Shown: positions 26,425-35,737 of the stretch, piece after piece
How positions within the stretch are numbered: position 1 is the first letter of the stretch
Layout of the letters: every line of letters starts with the position of its first letter
Source: Schaedlerella arabinosiphila
GTDB lineage: Bacteria; Bacillota; Clostridia; Lachnospirales; Lachnospiraceae
Length of the DNA: 64,000 nt
Assembly: GCF_003885045.1 (NCBI RefSeq)
Contig: NZ_RHJS01000002.1
Span: forward strand, 4,705,302 to 4,769,301
Reading direction: 5' to 3'
Notes under the pieces: model-generated
What the model was told of the DNA's origin: nothing
The model's input: only the letters and a program-made list of their open reading frames with translations
The model's database searches: none
Made by a program: the position numbers and the translations under genes

Positions 26425-27616
26425 TATAAATCAAATTGTGAATTATTTGGAAAGCTGAAGATTGCGTCGCAGGAAGCGGCACGGAGGCTGGAGGCAGCAG
26501 GGGGCGGAAGCTACAGGGATTATCTGAACAGATACAATGTGATCTATATTGATTTCAGCGTGGAACCCAGGGACTGCAGCTCTTACAGCCAGTATATAGA
26601 CCGTGTCCAGTCGGGAATCAATTTTGACCTGGCGGAAGCCTACCCGGAGTGCGGGCTTGATCAGAGCCGCGCTACATGGGATCTGCTGACAGACATATTT
26701 CAAAAGACCGACGACAAATTTATTTTTGTGATTGATGAGTGGGACACGGTATTTCACCTGCCGTATATTACGGAGGAGGAAAAGCAGAGCTATCTGCGGT
26801 TTTTGCGTTCTCTTTTAAAAGGACAGGTGTATGCGGAGCTCGCATACATGACGGGAATCCTTCCGATTGCGAAGTACTCCGATGGCTCTGAGATCAATAT
26901 GTTTTTAGAATACAACATGGCCACATCGGAGCGTTTCAGCGAATACTTCGGTTTTTTGGATTTTGAGGTAGACGGGATCTATCACATTTACCAACAGACC
27001 GTGAAAAATGCGAGGATTACCCGTGAGGAGCTGGCGGGATGGTATGACGGCTACCAGACTGCGGCAGGCAGCCGGATCTACAATCCCCGTTCCGTGGTAT
27101 GCGCTTTGACAGATAACCAGCTCAGGAATTACTGGACCAGTTCAGGTACCTATGATTCTATATTCCACTATATCAAAGACCGGATTACCGACATGCAGGA
27201 CGACCTGGCGCTGCTGGTGTCCGGGGAGGCAGTCCCAGCCGATATTCAGGAATATGCCGCGGCTTCCATGCGGCTTTCTACAAAGGACGAAATCTATTCT
27301 GCGCTGGTCGTTTATGGATTACTGACGTATGAAGACGGCTGCGTATTTATCCCCAACAGGGAACTGATGGAGAGCTATTTTTATCTTTTACCCGGAACGC
27401 AGGTCGGCCGATGCGCTGATCCTGGAATTAAAGACAGACAGCACGCCGGAAGAGGCAATCCGCCAGATTAAGGAAAAAAGGTATGCGCTTCGTTTCCAGG
27501 GAAAGCTTGGAGAGCAACCGAAGTATACCGGAAGGATACTTGCGGTTGGAATCAGCTATGCGAAAGAAACGAAGAAGCATACCTGTAAAGTGGAAGAGCT
27601 GGTGCACTCAAATTGA
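26425..27616 (+). pseudogene. Broken AAA-ATPase/PD-(D/E)XK (DUF1703-type) gene
   Basis: The translation aligns by eye to the intact protein at 31951-33534. It begins at the region equivalent to residue 75 (LFGKLKIASQEAARRLEA... DYLNRYNVIYIDF), so the start and Walker A are gone. Walker B FIFVIDEWDTVF, LKGQVYAELAYMTGILPIAK and WYDGYQ are intact. After ESYFYLLPGTQV the frame shifts and about 100 residues are missing. The nuclease strand (ADALILELKTDSTPEEAIRQ, IKEKRY) resumes and ends at 27616. Its end overlaps the end of the adenine deaminase gene. It is not likely to be functional. Confidence 0.85.
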
Positions 27617-29485
27617 TGCCCCGTCAGCTTGCTGCGGGGTATTTGACTGCTGCTCATCCACGAATTTCTGCAGTTTTCCGTCCACGATCCCGCGGTCTGT
27701 CAGGATATACCCCGGCAGAACCGACAGCGAGCTGGTCGCGAACCGCAGGAGATTTCCCGGAAATGCGAAAAGCTCCGCGGCAGCCTGCTCAAAGTGATGA
27801 ATCTCTTCCGCCAGCTTCTGCACCGGGTGACGGGACATGATGCCGCCCACCGGCAGGGCCAGGTCAGCCAGGATTTTCCCGCCGCAGGCCGCCGCGTAAC
27901 CGCCGCCCATTTCCCGTATACGCTCCGCCGCCAGAAGGGCGTCGGCCTCGTCATGGTACAGTATCACCAGGTTGTGGCTGTCGTGGGACACGGTAAAGGC
28001 ATAGGCTCCCCGCAGCAGGCCGCTGCCCCGCATGGGAGCCACCGCCTTTTCACCGGAACCGTAACGGTTGCACACGCACATCCGGCACAGCTCCTCATCT
28101 CCGGAAAAGTCAACAAATCCCTGAGAAACGGGCAGTCGTTCATAACGGCCGCCGTTGAAGGGCCCTCCGTTTTCCTTATACTGCAGGACAAAAATGCAAG
28201 CGCTGTCGTTATCCGTCTCCGCAGCGATCCCCGAAGCGCTGCCAGGATCGGCCCCTGCGGAAATCCCCGGGACGCCGCCGCCAGCCGTCTCCGCGGCGAT
28301 TCCCAGTGCGCCCGGACGCCGAAGCTGTTCCATATGGATCTCCACCTGCGGAAACAGTCCGGCAGCCTGCTCCGGGGGACTGAACAGGCACTGTCCATGG
28401 CTGGCCGCCAACTGCCCGCCCAGAAATACGTGCTCCGGCTGTCCGCCGTCCAGCTCCCGTACCAACTGGATATCAGCCAGAAATCCCGGCGCAATCGCTC
28501 CCAGATCCCGGAAGCCGTATTCCCTGGCCGCATGGAGGGTGGCAAAACGAATCGCCTCCAAGGCCGGAAGCCCGTGGCCGATGGCCTCCCCTACAACACG
28601 GTTTAGGTGTCCGCGGGTCAGGATCGTCTGGGCATGTACGTCGTCCGTACACAGGGAAATGCGGTCCCGCCAGGGGACGTCCCGGATTCCCTCCAGCGTC
28701 TGTGCCAGGTGGTTGGACAGAGACGTACTCTTTAAATTCACATGCATTCCCAATCGCAGCTTGTTCAGGCATTCTTCGCCGCTGCGGCACTCATGGTCGC
28801 TGTCGATCCCGGCGCACAGGTAGGAAGCCAGGGCAGGGCCTTCCAGCCGCGGCGCATGGCCCTGAAGGAACAGGTCCTTGTCCAGGCCGCAGCGCAGCTC
28901 TTCCCGCATCCGGGGTTCATTTCGGCAGACCCCGTCAAAATCCATCACTTCCCCCAGACCCAAAATGTTCGGATGCTCCAGCAGAAGACGGATATCCTGG
29001 GGCGTCAGCACCGCCCCTCCGGTTTCCAGCGCAGGATTCGCGGGAACACAGGAGGGCGCCAGGATAAAATGCCGCAGCGGCATGGAGGACGCATCCTCTG
29101 CCATGTGCAGAACACCCTCTGTTCCCAGGACATTTGCAATTTCATGGGGGTCTGTCACTACCGTAGTCGTTCCCCAGGGAAGAACGGCCTCCGCAAAATG
29201 GGAAGGTGTCAGCATGGTACTCTCCACATGGATATGGGTGTCGATAAATCCCGGAATCAGATACGCGCCCTCGGCGTCAAATATCTGCGCGGGAGCGGGG
29301 AGCGCGCAGCTTCCCGGCTCATCCACCGATGCGATCCATTGCTGAAACAGGCTGACCTCCGCAGGATAGACCTCGCCGGTGATCACGTTGGCCAGCCGGC
29401 AGTTCACGATGCGCAGATCACAGGGAATCCGTCCCGCAGCGGCGTCCACAAGGCGGCCGCGGTCCGCATGACTTGATATTCTCAT
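27608..29485 (-). CDS. ade: Adenine deaminase
   Basis: A 625-residue amidohydrolase that converts adenine to hypoxanthine and ammonia. The metal-binding start IPGFIDTHIHVESTMLTPSH is near residues 77-96, followed by WGTTTVVTDPHEIANVLG. The central GHAPRLEGPALASYLCAGID and DSDHE segment and SLCTDDVHAQT are typical of Ade. The C-terminal domain carries SHDSHNLVILY. A Ser/Ala/Gly-rich insertion near 395-430 (AAETAGGGVPGISAGADPGS) looks lineage-specific. The start follows GAGGTT. It lies upstream-to-downstream after the purine permease gene on the same strand, making an adenine uptake and salvage pair. Confidence 0.94.
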   Translation of the reverse strand: MRISSHADRGRLVDAAAGRIPCDLRIVNCRLANVITGEVYPAEVSLFQQWIASVDEPGSCALPAPAQIFDAEGAYLIPGFIDTHIHVESTMLTPSHFAEAVLPWGTTTVVTDPHEIANVLGTEGVLHMAEDASSMPLRHFILAPSCVPANPALETGGAVLTPQDIRLLLEHPNILGLGEVMDFDGVCRNEPRMREELRCGLDKDLFLQGHAPRLEGPALASYLCAGIDSDHECRSGEECLNKLRLGMHVNLKSTSLSNHLAQTLEGIRDVPWRDRISLCTDDVHAQTILTRGHLNRVVGEAIGHGLPALEAIRFATLHAAREYGFRDLGAIAPGFLADIQLVRELDGGQPEHVFLGGQLAASHGQCLFSPPEQAAGLFPQVEIHMEQLRRPGALGIAAETAGGGVPGISAGADPGSASGIAAETDNDSACIFVLQYKENGGPFNGGRYERLPVSQGFVDFSGDEELCRMCVCNRYGSGEKAVAPMRGSGLLRGAYAFTVSHDSHNLVILYHDEADALLAAERIREMGGGYAAACGGKILADLALPVGGIMSRHPVQKLAEEIHHFEQAAAELFAFPGNLLRFATSSLSVLPGYILTDRGIVDGKLQKFVDEQQSNTPQQADGASI

Positions 29486-29560
29486 TGTATAACCTCCTCG
29501 TATAAATCATAAAAAATAAGTGTTCAGAACAGTACGGCGCAATTTGCCTGCCGCCCTGGA

Positions 29561-30895
29561 TCAAAGAACAAACTGGCAGCAGGCCAGAACCGTCAGTATC
29601 ACCGTCGGCAGGGACGGCAGGGCATTTTCACTCCGGTCATCGGTAAACAGTCCGTAAGCCAGTTTGATGACGCAGTAGGAGAACAGCCCGATGGCGATTC
29701 CCTGTGAAATGCCGTAAAACAGCATTGCGATCACCATGACCGCAACCGGGGGCCATTCGCAGTCGCTGAAATCTACATTCTGCAGGCCCTGCATCATGGA
29801 AATGCCGATCATGATCAGAACCGGCGCGGTAGCTGCGTCCGGAATCATCAAAAATAGCGGAGCAAAGGCAATGCACAGCAGGAACATGATCCCTGTGACA
29901 ACCGAAGCCAGCCCGGTACGTCCGCCGCTCTCCACGCCGGATGCACTTTCCACATACGTGGTGACAACCGCCAGCCCGGTAAAAGCGCCCACCACGGTGC
30001 CGACAGCATCCACCAGGAACACCTTGCCGATGGACGGGAAATTTCCGTCCTCATCCATCATGCCCACTTTTCCGGCCAGGCCCAGAGCCGTTGCCAGCGT
30101 TCCGAAAAAGTCGCTGATGAAAAAGGCGAAGATGAGGGAAATATATTCCAAACGAAGGGCGCCGAAAAGATCCGCCTTAAAACAGACATTTTTGGCGGAA
30201 GATAAAGCGCCGCTGGTAAAAATACTTTCCGGGAGCGCTACGCAGCCCATAAAGACGCCGATGACGGTGGTGAGGATGATCGACAGTAGCAGCGCGCCCC
30301 GGATCTGATAGGTTTTTTCACCCACCTTCACACGCAGAAAGGAAAACAGCAGCGCAAGCACAAGCCCGATGGCAGCCAGACGCACCTGGGGCTGGGAAAA
30401 ATCTCCGAATCCTTTGAATCCTTCGGTAAACAGCCCGGCATTGATCAGGGCGGTCCGGATGATGAACACTCCCAGTCCCGCGCTGATCCCGATCTTGATA
30501 TTTTTCGGAATCAGCATAACGATCTGTTCCCGCAGACGGAAAAGGCTGAGGAGCAGAAAGAGGATACCGGAGATCAGCACCATGCCCAGCGCGGTCTGCC
30601 AGGAAGCCAGTCCCGGGATCACGATTGCCGTTGCGATCATGACACAGGAGCCGATTCCGGGGGCCAGGGCAAAGGGCAGATTAGAGACAATTCCCATGGC
30701 GATCGTGACCAGGCCGGAGATCAACGCCGTGGTAATCAGCACGCCTACAGGGTCCATCCCCGCCATGCCCATGAATTTTGGGTTGAGGATCAGGATGTAC
30801 GCCATGGTGGCGAAGGTCGTGATCCCGGCTACGGTTTCCGTGCGGACATCTGTGCCTGCGGCTTTGAGTCCGAAACGATTTTCCAGCAGATTCAT
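29561..30895 (-). CDS. NCS2-family purine permease (AzgA/PbuG type)
   Basis: A 444-residue permease with some 12-14 helices. The N-terminal NLLENRFGLKAAGTDVRTE and GITTFATMAYILILNP are characteristic of the AzgA/PbuG hypoxanthine-guanine-adenine branch. So are GIGSCVMIATAI, ISDFFGTLATALGLAGK and ESASGVESGGRTGLASVVTG. ATG 30895 follows GGAGGG; a longer frame to 31090 is unsupported. It imports purine bases by proton symport. It is transcribed with adenine deaminase and divergently from a Crp/Fnr-type regulator. Confidence 0.93.
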   Translation of the reverse strand: MNLLENRFGLKAAGTDVRTETVAGITTFATMAYILILNPKFMGMAGMDPVGVLITTALISGLVTIAMGIVSNLPFALAPGIGSCVMIATAIVIPGLASWQTALGMVLISGILFLLLSLFRLREQIVMLIPKNIKIGISAGLGVFIIRTALINAGLFTEGFKGFGDFSQPQVRLAAIGLVLALLFSFLRVKVGEKTYQIRGALLLSIILTTVIGVFMGCVALPESIFTSGALSSAKNVCFKADLFGALRLEYISLIFAFFISDFFGTLATALGLAGKVGMMDEDGNFPSIGKVFLVDAVGTVVGAFTGLAVVTTYVESASGVESGGRTGLASVVTGIMFLLCIAFAPLFLMIPDAATAPVLIMIGISMMQGLQNVDFSDCEWPPVAVMVIAMLFYGISQGIAIGLFSYCVIKLAYGLFTDDRSENALPSLPTVILTVLACCQFVL

Positions 30896-30943
30896 AGTTA
30901 CCCTCCTTGATTTTGGTAGTTCTTGTGTTTTTTCAAAATCAAT

Positions 30944-30981
30944 AGTATACTTTTTTTGTAGATTTGTTGTGACATTTGTCA
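30944..30981 (-). promoter_or_regulatory. Purine operon promoter with Crp/Fnr-type operator
   Basis: The minus-strand -10 is TATACT (30949-30944) without a good -35. A perfect inverted repeat TGACA-TT-TGTCA lies at 30970-30981, centred about 38-41 bases upstream of the expected transcript start. That is the usual class II activator position. The same site is 18 bases before the regulator's own ATG on the other strand, which would allow autoregulation. Confidence 0.55.
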
Positions 30982-30998
30982 TAGAAACGGAGTTTTTC

Positions 30999-31673
30999 AT
31001 GAAAATAATACATAATCCCAGAATTTTCGACTCGTTTGCTGAAAAGTACGATATTTTTTCGATTTTTCCTGTTTCCATGAAGCCGCACATGAATTTGAAA
31101 ATGTATGATAAAAATGAATTTATCTTTTTACAGGGATATCTGCTGGACGGTTTTTATTTTCATCTGGAAGGAAATATTAAGATCCTGCACATGCTGGACG
31201 ACGGCGACGAGGTCATTCTCCGTTTTTCAGGAGGGCCGCGCATATACGGCGGGGCGGAGTTCTTCCTGGGCTATCCGGTTTCCGCCTCCTTAAAAACAGA
31301 GGAGACCTCTTACTGCTTCTATCTGCCGTTTCATAAATGCCGGGATACCTTGCGCAGAGATCCCGACTTTTTGTTCTACCTTGGAAAAAATTATGCCGAA
31401 GTGATGCATGTTTCCAACCATAACTGGTCCATCAACCAGCTCTCGCCTCATAAAAGCCGGGTCGCTTCCTACATCCTGACACTGGACAGCCAGGAGGAAA
31501 TCTTAAAAGATCTGAAAGACATCCCGCTGTTTCTGGGAATCGGCTACCGGCATTTCCTCCGGATTCTCAGCAGTTTTGTGGAGGAGGGAATGCTGGAAAA
31601 AACGGAGCAGGGCTACCGGGTTGCCGATTTTTCCAGGCTGAAAAAGCTGGCAAAGGACCGGTATCTGATCTGA
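30999..31673 (+). CDS. Crp/Fnr-family regulator
   Basis: A 224-residue protein with an N-terminal cyclic-nucleotide-binding-like barrel (FIFLQGYLLDGFYFHLEGNIKI near 40-60, then RFSGGPRIYGGAEFFLGYP). A C-terminal winged helix follows (SPHKSRVASYIL and GIGYRHFLRILSSFVEEGML). No Cys cluster for an Fe-S centre is seen. The arrangement resembles the YeiL branch. ATG 30999 follows ACGGAG; a longer upstream frame is antisense to the permease. Divergence from the adenine operon and the shared operator suggest that it controls purine uptake. The effector is unknown. Confidence 0.85.
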   Translation: MKIIHNPRIFDSFAEKYDIFSIFPVSMKPHMNLKMYDKNEFIFLQGYLLDGFYFHLEGNIKILHMLDDGDEVILRFSGGPRIYGGAEFFLGYPVSASLKTEETSYCFYLPFHKCRDTLRRDPDFLFYLGKNYAEVMHVSNHNWSINQLSPHKSRVASYILTLDSQEEILKDLKDIPLFLGIGYRHFLRILSSFVEEGMLEKTEQGYRVADFSRLKKLAKDRYLI

Positions 31674-31947
31674 CATTCCGCAGTTCGCCGAACAGATAGG
31701 TGATCCCGTTTTCTGATGCATAGATATCCGTGATTTCCCGGGCTGTCATAAAAGTTCTTTTGACGGTCTGGTCGGGCACGCTGCCGAATACAGCCGCCAG
31801 CGGTTCCTCCGTCATGACCCTGCGCATAAGCGTTGCGCCGTGGTGTGCCGGAACCAGCGCAAACAGTTTGCGGATATTTGCGGGAAACATGCCGATGGGC
31901 AGAAACGCTCCGGTCAGAAAGCCCGCCAGTGCTGATTTGTCTTTCAT
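31674..31947 (-). pseudogene. ABC-2 permease 3' remnant
   Basis: The minus-strand frame gives GFLTGAFLPIGMFPANIRKL then FALVPAHHGATLMRRVMTEE, the last outer loop and helix pattern of drug-type ABC-2 permeases. The 5' four-fifths of the gene is missing. The remnant begins four bases from the stop of the AAA/nuclease gene, so arrival of that gene probably deleted the rest. The real end is uncertain because the frame runs on antisense to the regulator. Confidence 0.6.
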
Positions 31948-31950
31948 TCA

Positions 31951-33534
31951 TCATGATTGTGATTCCTTCTCAATTTTTTCGATGATACACTCGTGTTTTT
32001 TTGCCGTTTTATCGTAGTTTACAGCGACCAATAGCACGTCTCCGCTATAACTTTCAAGTGCTTTTATATATTTCCGCTCTTTAATTTGATGAATTGCTCC
32101 GGCGGCTGATTTATTCCATTTTAATTCGACAATCAAAGCAGGTTTATTTGAAAAAATCCTGGGGAGAAAAACAATATCAGCAAATCCTTTTCCTGCCGGA
32201 AACTCTCGAACCAGTATATAATCTTTTCTGGCACTGTAATATGCTAAAGTGATTACACAGCTTAACGAATTTTCATCATTATAGGAAAGTATGGACGTAT
32301 TATCCATATGCGTCCTGTCTATTCCAAATGCGACAGCGGCAGCGTCACCGCGCAGCGTGGCATTTAACAAATCTTCTGACGCACTCAGTACTTTTGCGAC
32401 TTCATCCCACCCCTCTCCTTCGACGGCATTTTCAAATTCATCATAAATCTCCATATTTGGAATAAAAACTTCCTTTGCTGTTTCATCGTAGGCAAGATAG
32501 CCAAGGTGCACCAGCAAGGTCAATACATCATCCCGACTTTTGAAGGTGGTCATGTCATTTTGAAATTTTCTGTAATTGATCCTGCATCGCCCATTTCCCA
32601 TCATCTCAAGGATGGAATCTTTCAGGCCGTCAAAATTCATATCCATGTAAACTTTCAGAGCTTCATACGTTTCCGTGCCGGTCCAATAACTGTGAAATTC
32701 TGCGTTTAACAGGGCATCTACTACAGATTTTGGATTATACATATGGCTGACATTCTTAAGCTTATAACCGTCGTACCACTTCTGCATTTCTGAAAAATCC
32801 ATGCCGTATTCCCGGCAGAGATGTTCCGCTTCGTTCTCGGTGAACCCTGTATATTCAGCCATTTCTTTCGGTTCAGTCATAGAGTATTCATAAAAAATAT
32901 TCAGTGCGGAATGTGTGCCGTATTTTTTGATCGGCAAAATTCCTGTCATATATGCCAGTTTTACATAAGTCTGTCCTTTAAATAAATCCCTGAGAAAATC
33001 AAGATACTCTTTCTGTGCCGCAGCGTCATTGCGTGTTTCCCTGAAAACACAATCCCATTCGTCGATGATAAAGATAAATGCCTTCCCTGCCTTTTCCGCG
33101 AGGGTTTCCAGGGCAGCCGTCAGATCGGACGATTCGGGATGAATGCAGTCCGCATATACTTCCTTTAGCTCAGACAAAACGGTCTTCTGCAGATAAGCAG
33201 TCAGATTTTTCGGAGATTTTGCACGGTTTAAAAATCTCTGCATATCCAGGAACAATATATCATACCGGTTCAAATGGCAATGGAAGGACTCGTCTTTTTC
33301 GATTTTTAACCCGTCAAACAATGGACGGGAGTCATACGCTTTGCAGTAATAAGCGAGGAGCATTTGAGCGGCCATTGATTTACCGAAACGGCGCGGCCTG
33401 CTGACACAGATAAACCGCTGTTCCGTGTCCAGTACGCTGTTTGTATATTTGATCAGCCCCGTTTTATCTACGTATATCTTAGAATTACGTGCGATTTCAA
33501 ACCCCTTATTCGTTGGATTCAAATACTTTCCCAT
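31951..33534 (-). CDS. AAA-ATPase with C-terminal PD-(D/E)XK nuclease domain (DUF1703 type)
   Basis: An intact 527-residue protein. The N-terminal AAA-like domain has YVDKTGLI near 21-28, Walker A in RPRRFGKSM (46-54) and Walker B in FIFIIDEWDCVF near 155. YMTGILPIKKYG and MQKWYDGYK are family hallmarks. The C-terminal nuclease fold shows GKGFADIVFLP near 443 and ALIVELKWNKSAAGAIHQIK near 460-480, matching D...ExK and the QxxxY helix. Such proteins are common multicopy accessory genes of gut anaerobes; their role is unknown, with mobility or defence proposed. The composite GTTAC element lies 133 bp upstream. A broken paralogue is at 26425-27616. Confidence 0.88.
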   Translation of the reverse strand: MGKYLNPTNKGFEIARNSKIYVDKTGLIKYTNSVLDTEQRFICVSRPRRFGKSMAAQMLLAYYCKAYDSRPLFDGLKIEKDESFHCHLNRYDILFLDMQRFLNRAKSPKNLTAYLQKTVLSELKEVYADCIHPESSDLTAALETLAEKAGKAFIFIIDEWDCVFRETRNDAAAQKEYLDFLRDLFKGQTYVKLAYMTGILPIKKYGTHSALNIFYEYSMTEPKEMAEYTGFTENEAEHLCREYGMDFSEMQKWYDGYKLKNVSHMYNPKSVVDALLNAEFHSYWTGTETYEALKVYMDMNFDGLKDSILEMMGNGRCRINYRKFQNDMTTFKSRDDVLTLLVHLGYLAYDETAKEVFIPNMEIYDEFENAVEGEGWDEVAKVLSASEDLLNATLRGDAAAVAFGIDRTHMDNTSILSYNDENSLSCVITLAYYSARKDYILVREFPAGKGFADIVFLPRIFSNKPALIVELKWNKSAAGAIHQIKERKYIKALESYSGDVLLVAVNYDKTAKKHECIIEKIEKESQS

Positions 33535-33666
33535 ACAGCCGTCCCTCCAAATCTGAACCCGTCCCCAATCAAAACGGATTCTCTTTCATTGTCATTCATC
33601 GTATCATGAATATCCGTATTTATCAAGTTTCAGGGTGCGGCCTGTGCTTAAATCCAGGCATTATAT
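33535..33666. other. Upstream region of the AAA/nuclease gene
   Basis: AT-rich non-coding DNA between the gene and the palindromic end of copy F. A plausible minus-strand -10 (TACGAT or similar) exists near 33600, but no clear promoter pair is found. Confidence 0.35.
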
Positions 33667-33807
33667 GTTACAGTTCACGGCCCAACCGGCCGCGAACTGT
33701 AACGCATCCAGCCCATTGAAAAGTCGCCTGACGGCGAGGGGCTGGATGCCCGCCCCATCACTGAATTGGCCGGATGCCGTGCAGCAAGTGCACGACACCG
33801 TGTGAAC
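33667..33807. repeat. Composite GTTAC element (copy F), cut by the IS
   Basis: It begins with the 37-bp palindrome GTTACAGTTCACGG...CGCGAACTGTAAC (33667-33703). It continues as the reverse complement of copy E, but with about 50 bases of E's centre replaced by CTCG. It stops at GTGTGAAC, where the IS4-like element begins; the expected final AGTAAC is missing. The palindromic end faces the AAA/nuclease gene, as in copy E. Confidence 0.8.
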
Positions 33808-34075
33808 CAATGTCATTTAGTTAATATATGGACGAAATCCGATGTTCCACTCACCGGTGTTCACCCGTCTTGTTGGCTTCAACCCGCGATATTACTGGGG
33901 TTATTCTATCTGAAAACCTTGCATCTGAAAATCCATTTTCATGGAAATTATTGTTTTTTTCAGCAGAAAACTCAGATGGATGGGGTAGAGCCTTTTTTAA
34001 GTGGGGGTCTAACCATTCTTTTTGATTTTTTTGCGGAATTTTATATTAGTACTTGACAAATCAAACAAAATGTGC

Positions 34076-34122
34076 GGCCGCGCTCGCTGCTGATCCTCTT
34101 TTTAGAGGTAGCGAGCGCGGCC
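34076..34122 (+). promoter_or_regulatory. Long hairpin in the transposase leader
   Basis: GGCCGCGCTCGCT pairs over 13 bp with AGCGAGCGCGGCC, with CCTCTTTTTAGAGG forming an inner stem. TTGACA lies just upstream at 34053-34058, but the expected -10 position falls in the hairpin and is GC-rich. A leader hairpin of this kind can mask the start region when the element is read through from outside; this role is inferred. Confidence 0.55.
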
Positions 34123-34171
34123 CTTGGATTTAGAGCGATATATGATTCTAATCCAAGGAGGTACATTCGTT

Positions 34172-35497
34172 ATGTTTCATGAAAAAATCAAGGCTCTTTT
34201 TTCTTCTGCTGTGGACAGCGTTGCGTCCACAATCTCAAAATACTCCGTCCACCCAGACAAGGATTTTACCCGCCAGAAAAAGCTTCCACCGGATAAGCTC
34301 ATTACGTTTTTGGTTTCCCAGGGCTCTTCCTCCACTTCCGAGGAACTTTTGGAGTTTTTTGATCTGGATGCAGATGCCCCTTCCGTTTCCGCACTCAATC
34401 AGCAACGGGCAAAGTTAAAACCGGAAGCCATGGAAGCCGTTTTTCATCACTTCCATTCCTCACTCTCTTCCTTGGAAGGCGCAGACGGCTATGAATCCAT
34501 TGCTGCGGATGGCTCTACCTTTTCCTTTTTCAGTAAGCCCACGTTTGCTTCCCCTGACTACTTTGTTTCCGAAGGGCATTCTGCCAAAGGATTTTACAGT
34601 TTGCATTTAAATGCCCTGTACAATCTGGACAAGCACATCTATACCGATGCACTGATCCAGCCGATTCACAATAAGGATGAATACCGGGCCTTTGCCACCC
34701 TGGTGGACCGCCATCAGACTTCCCCCTGGAAAAAGACTATTTTTATCGGTGACCGTGGTTACTGCTCCTATAATAATATGGCCCATGTGCTCAAAAAAGG
34801 GCAGTTTTTCCTCTTCCGCGCAAAGGATATCCATTCCAAAGGCCTTCTTTCCGGTTTTGATTTTCCTGACAAGGAATCCTTTGACATCCGGGTTCGGGTC
34901 ACCCTGGTACGCAGCCAGTCAAAAAAGATTGCTGTAGAGGGATACCGCCGTTTTGTCGATAAGGCAACCTCCTTTGATTTTATTGAGTACGGGACACGGG
35001 ATACCTACCAGCTTACGTTCCGCATTGTCAGGTTTCCCATATCAGAGTCCACTTATGAGTGCCTGGTTACCAATCTCCCGGAAGAGGAATTTCCGCCAAA
35101 GCGTCTAAAAGAGCTTTATTTTTCCAGGTGGGGCGTGGAATCCTCATTTCGGAAACTGAAATATACCATCGGATTGATCAATTTCCATTCTTATAAGCCG
35201 GACTTTGTCAAACAGGAAATATGGGCAAAACTCATCGTCTACAACTTGACAGAAAGTATCATCAACCATACTGCTGTGGTCCATCAAAAGAAGACAAAGC
35301 ATGATTACAAAATACATTTTGGTACAGCAGCCCATATTTGCAGGGTGTTCCTACGTCCTTCTGTGAAAGAAGGCTCAATCAATGTAACCGCCCTGCTTCA
35401 GCGCAGGTTGATCCCGATCCGAAATGAACGGCAGTATCACAGGCTAAAGACAGCCCATTTCCGGAGGCCGCGATATCTTATATACCGGGCAGCCTGA
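34172..35497 (+). CDS. IS4-family DDE transposase
   Basis: A 441-residue transposase with a complete-looking catalytic set. The first Asp is in SIAADGSTFSFF (near 113), the second in IFIGDRGYCSYNN (near 192), and the Glu in the IS4 YREK block YFSRWGVESSFRKLKY (near 322). It cuts and joins the ends of the surrounding element. ATG 34172 is preceded by AAGGAGG. The frame is intact, so the element may still be active. Length and the YREK spacing place it in the IS4 group rather than ISL3 or IS1182. Confidence 0.93.
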   Translation: MFHEKIKALFSSAVDSVASTISKYSVHPDKDFTRQKKLPPDKLITFLVSQGSSSTSEELLEFFDLDADAPSVSALNQQRAKLKPEAMEAVFHHFHSSLSSLEGADGYESIAADGSTFSFFSKPTFASPDYFVSEGHSAKGFYSLHLNALYNLDKHIYTDALIQPIHNKDEYRAFATLVDRHQTSPWKKTIFIGDRGYCSYNNMAHVLKKGQFFLFRAKDIHSKGLLSGFDFPDKESFDIRVRVTLVRSQSKKIAVEGYRRFVDKATSFDFIEYGTRDTYQLTFRIVRFPISESTYECLVTNLPEEEFPPKRLKELYFSRWGVESSFRKLKYTIGLINFHSYKPDFVKQEIWAKLIVYNLTESIINHTAVVHQKKTKHDYKIHFGTAAHICRVFLRPSVKEGSINVTALLQRRLIPIRNERQYHRLKTAHFRRPRYLIYRAA

Positions 35498-35737
35498 AAG
35501 CATTTTTACCTTAAATATAGATATTTTTTAAGCAGATGCGGATCTGCTTAGTCGTCATGCCCAAAAATAATTTTCACCTCTTTCATTATGATCCGAACAG
35601 TCTCTCAGACACAAGCAAAAACATATGTTCTGGCTTGTGCTGTGAAAACAAGTCCACTTTATATCTAATAATTTATAGAACACCGGTCTGGCTTTGTTTA
35701 ACTAAATGACATTGGCCGGTAAACTGTAACGATAGTG

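Larger units (their letters stand above)
33807..35715 (+). mobile_element. IS4-like insertion sequence
   Basis: The 1.9-kb unit is bounded by inverted ends CCAATGTCATTTAGTTAA (33807-33824) and its complement (35698-35715). It carries one transposase gene. No target-site duplication is visible. The left flank is copy F of the GTTAC family, cut short. The right flank starts with the right half of another GTTAC palindrome (CCGGTAAACTGTAAC). I infer insertion into this repeat region followed by deletion or recombination. The 5' 240 bases before the transposase region carry no gene. Confidence 0.85.

Noticed and set aside
30369..30998. N-terminal extension of the Crp/Fnr-type gene across the permease gene
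   Set aside because: It is antisense to the permease, whereas ATG 30999 has a ribosome site and gives the usual regulator length.
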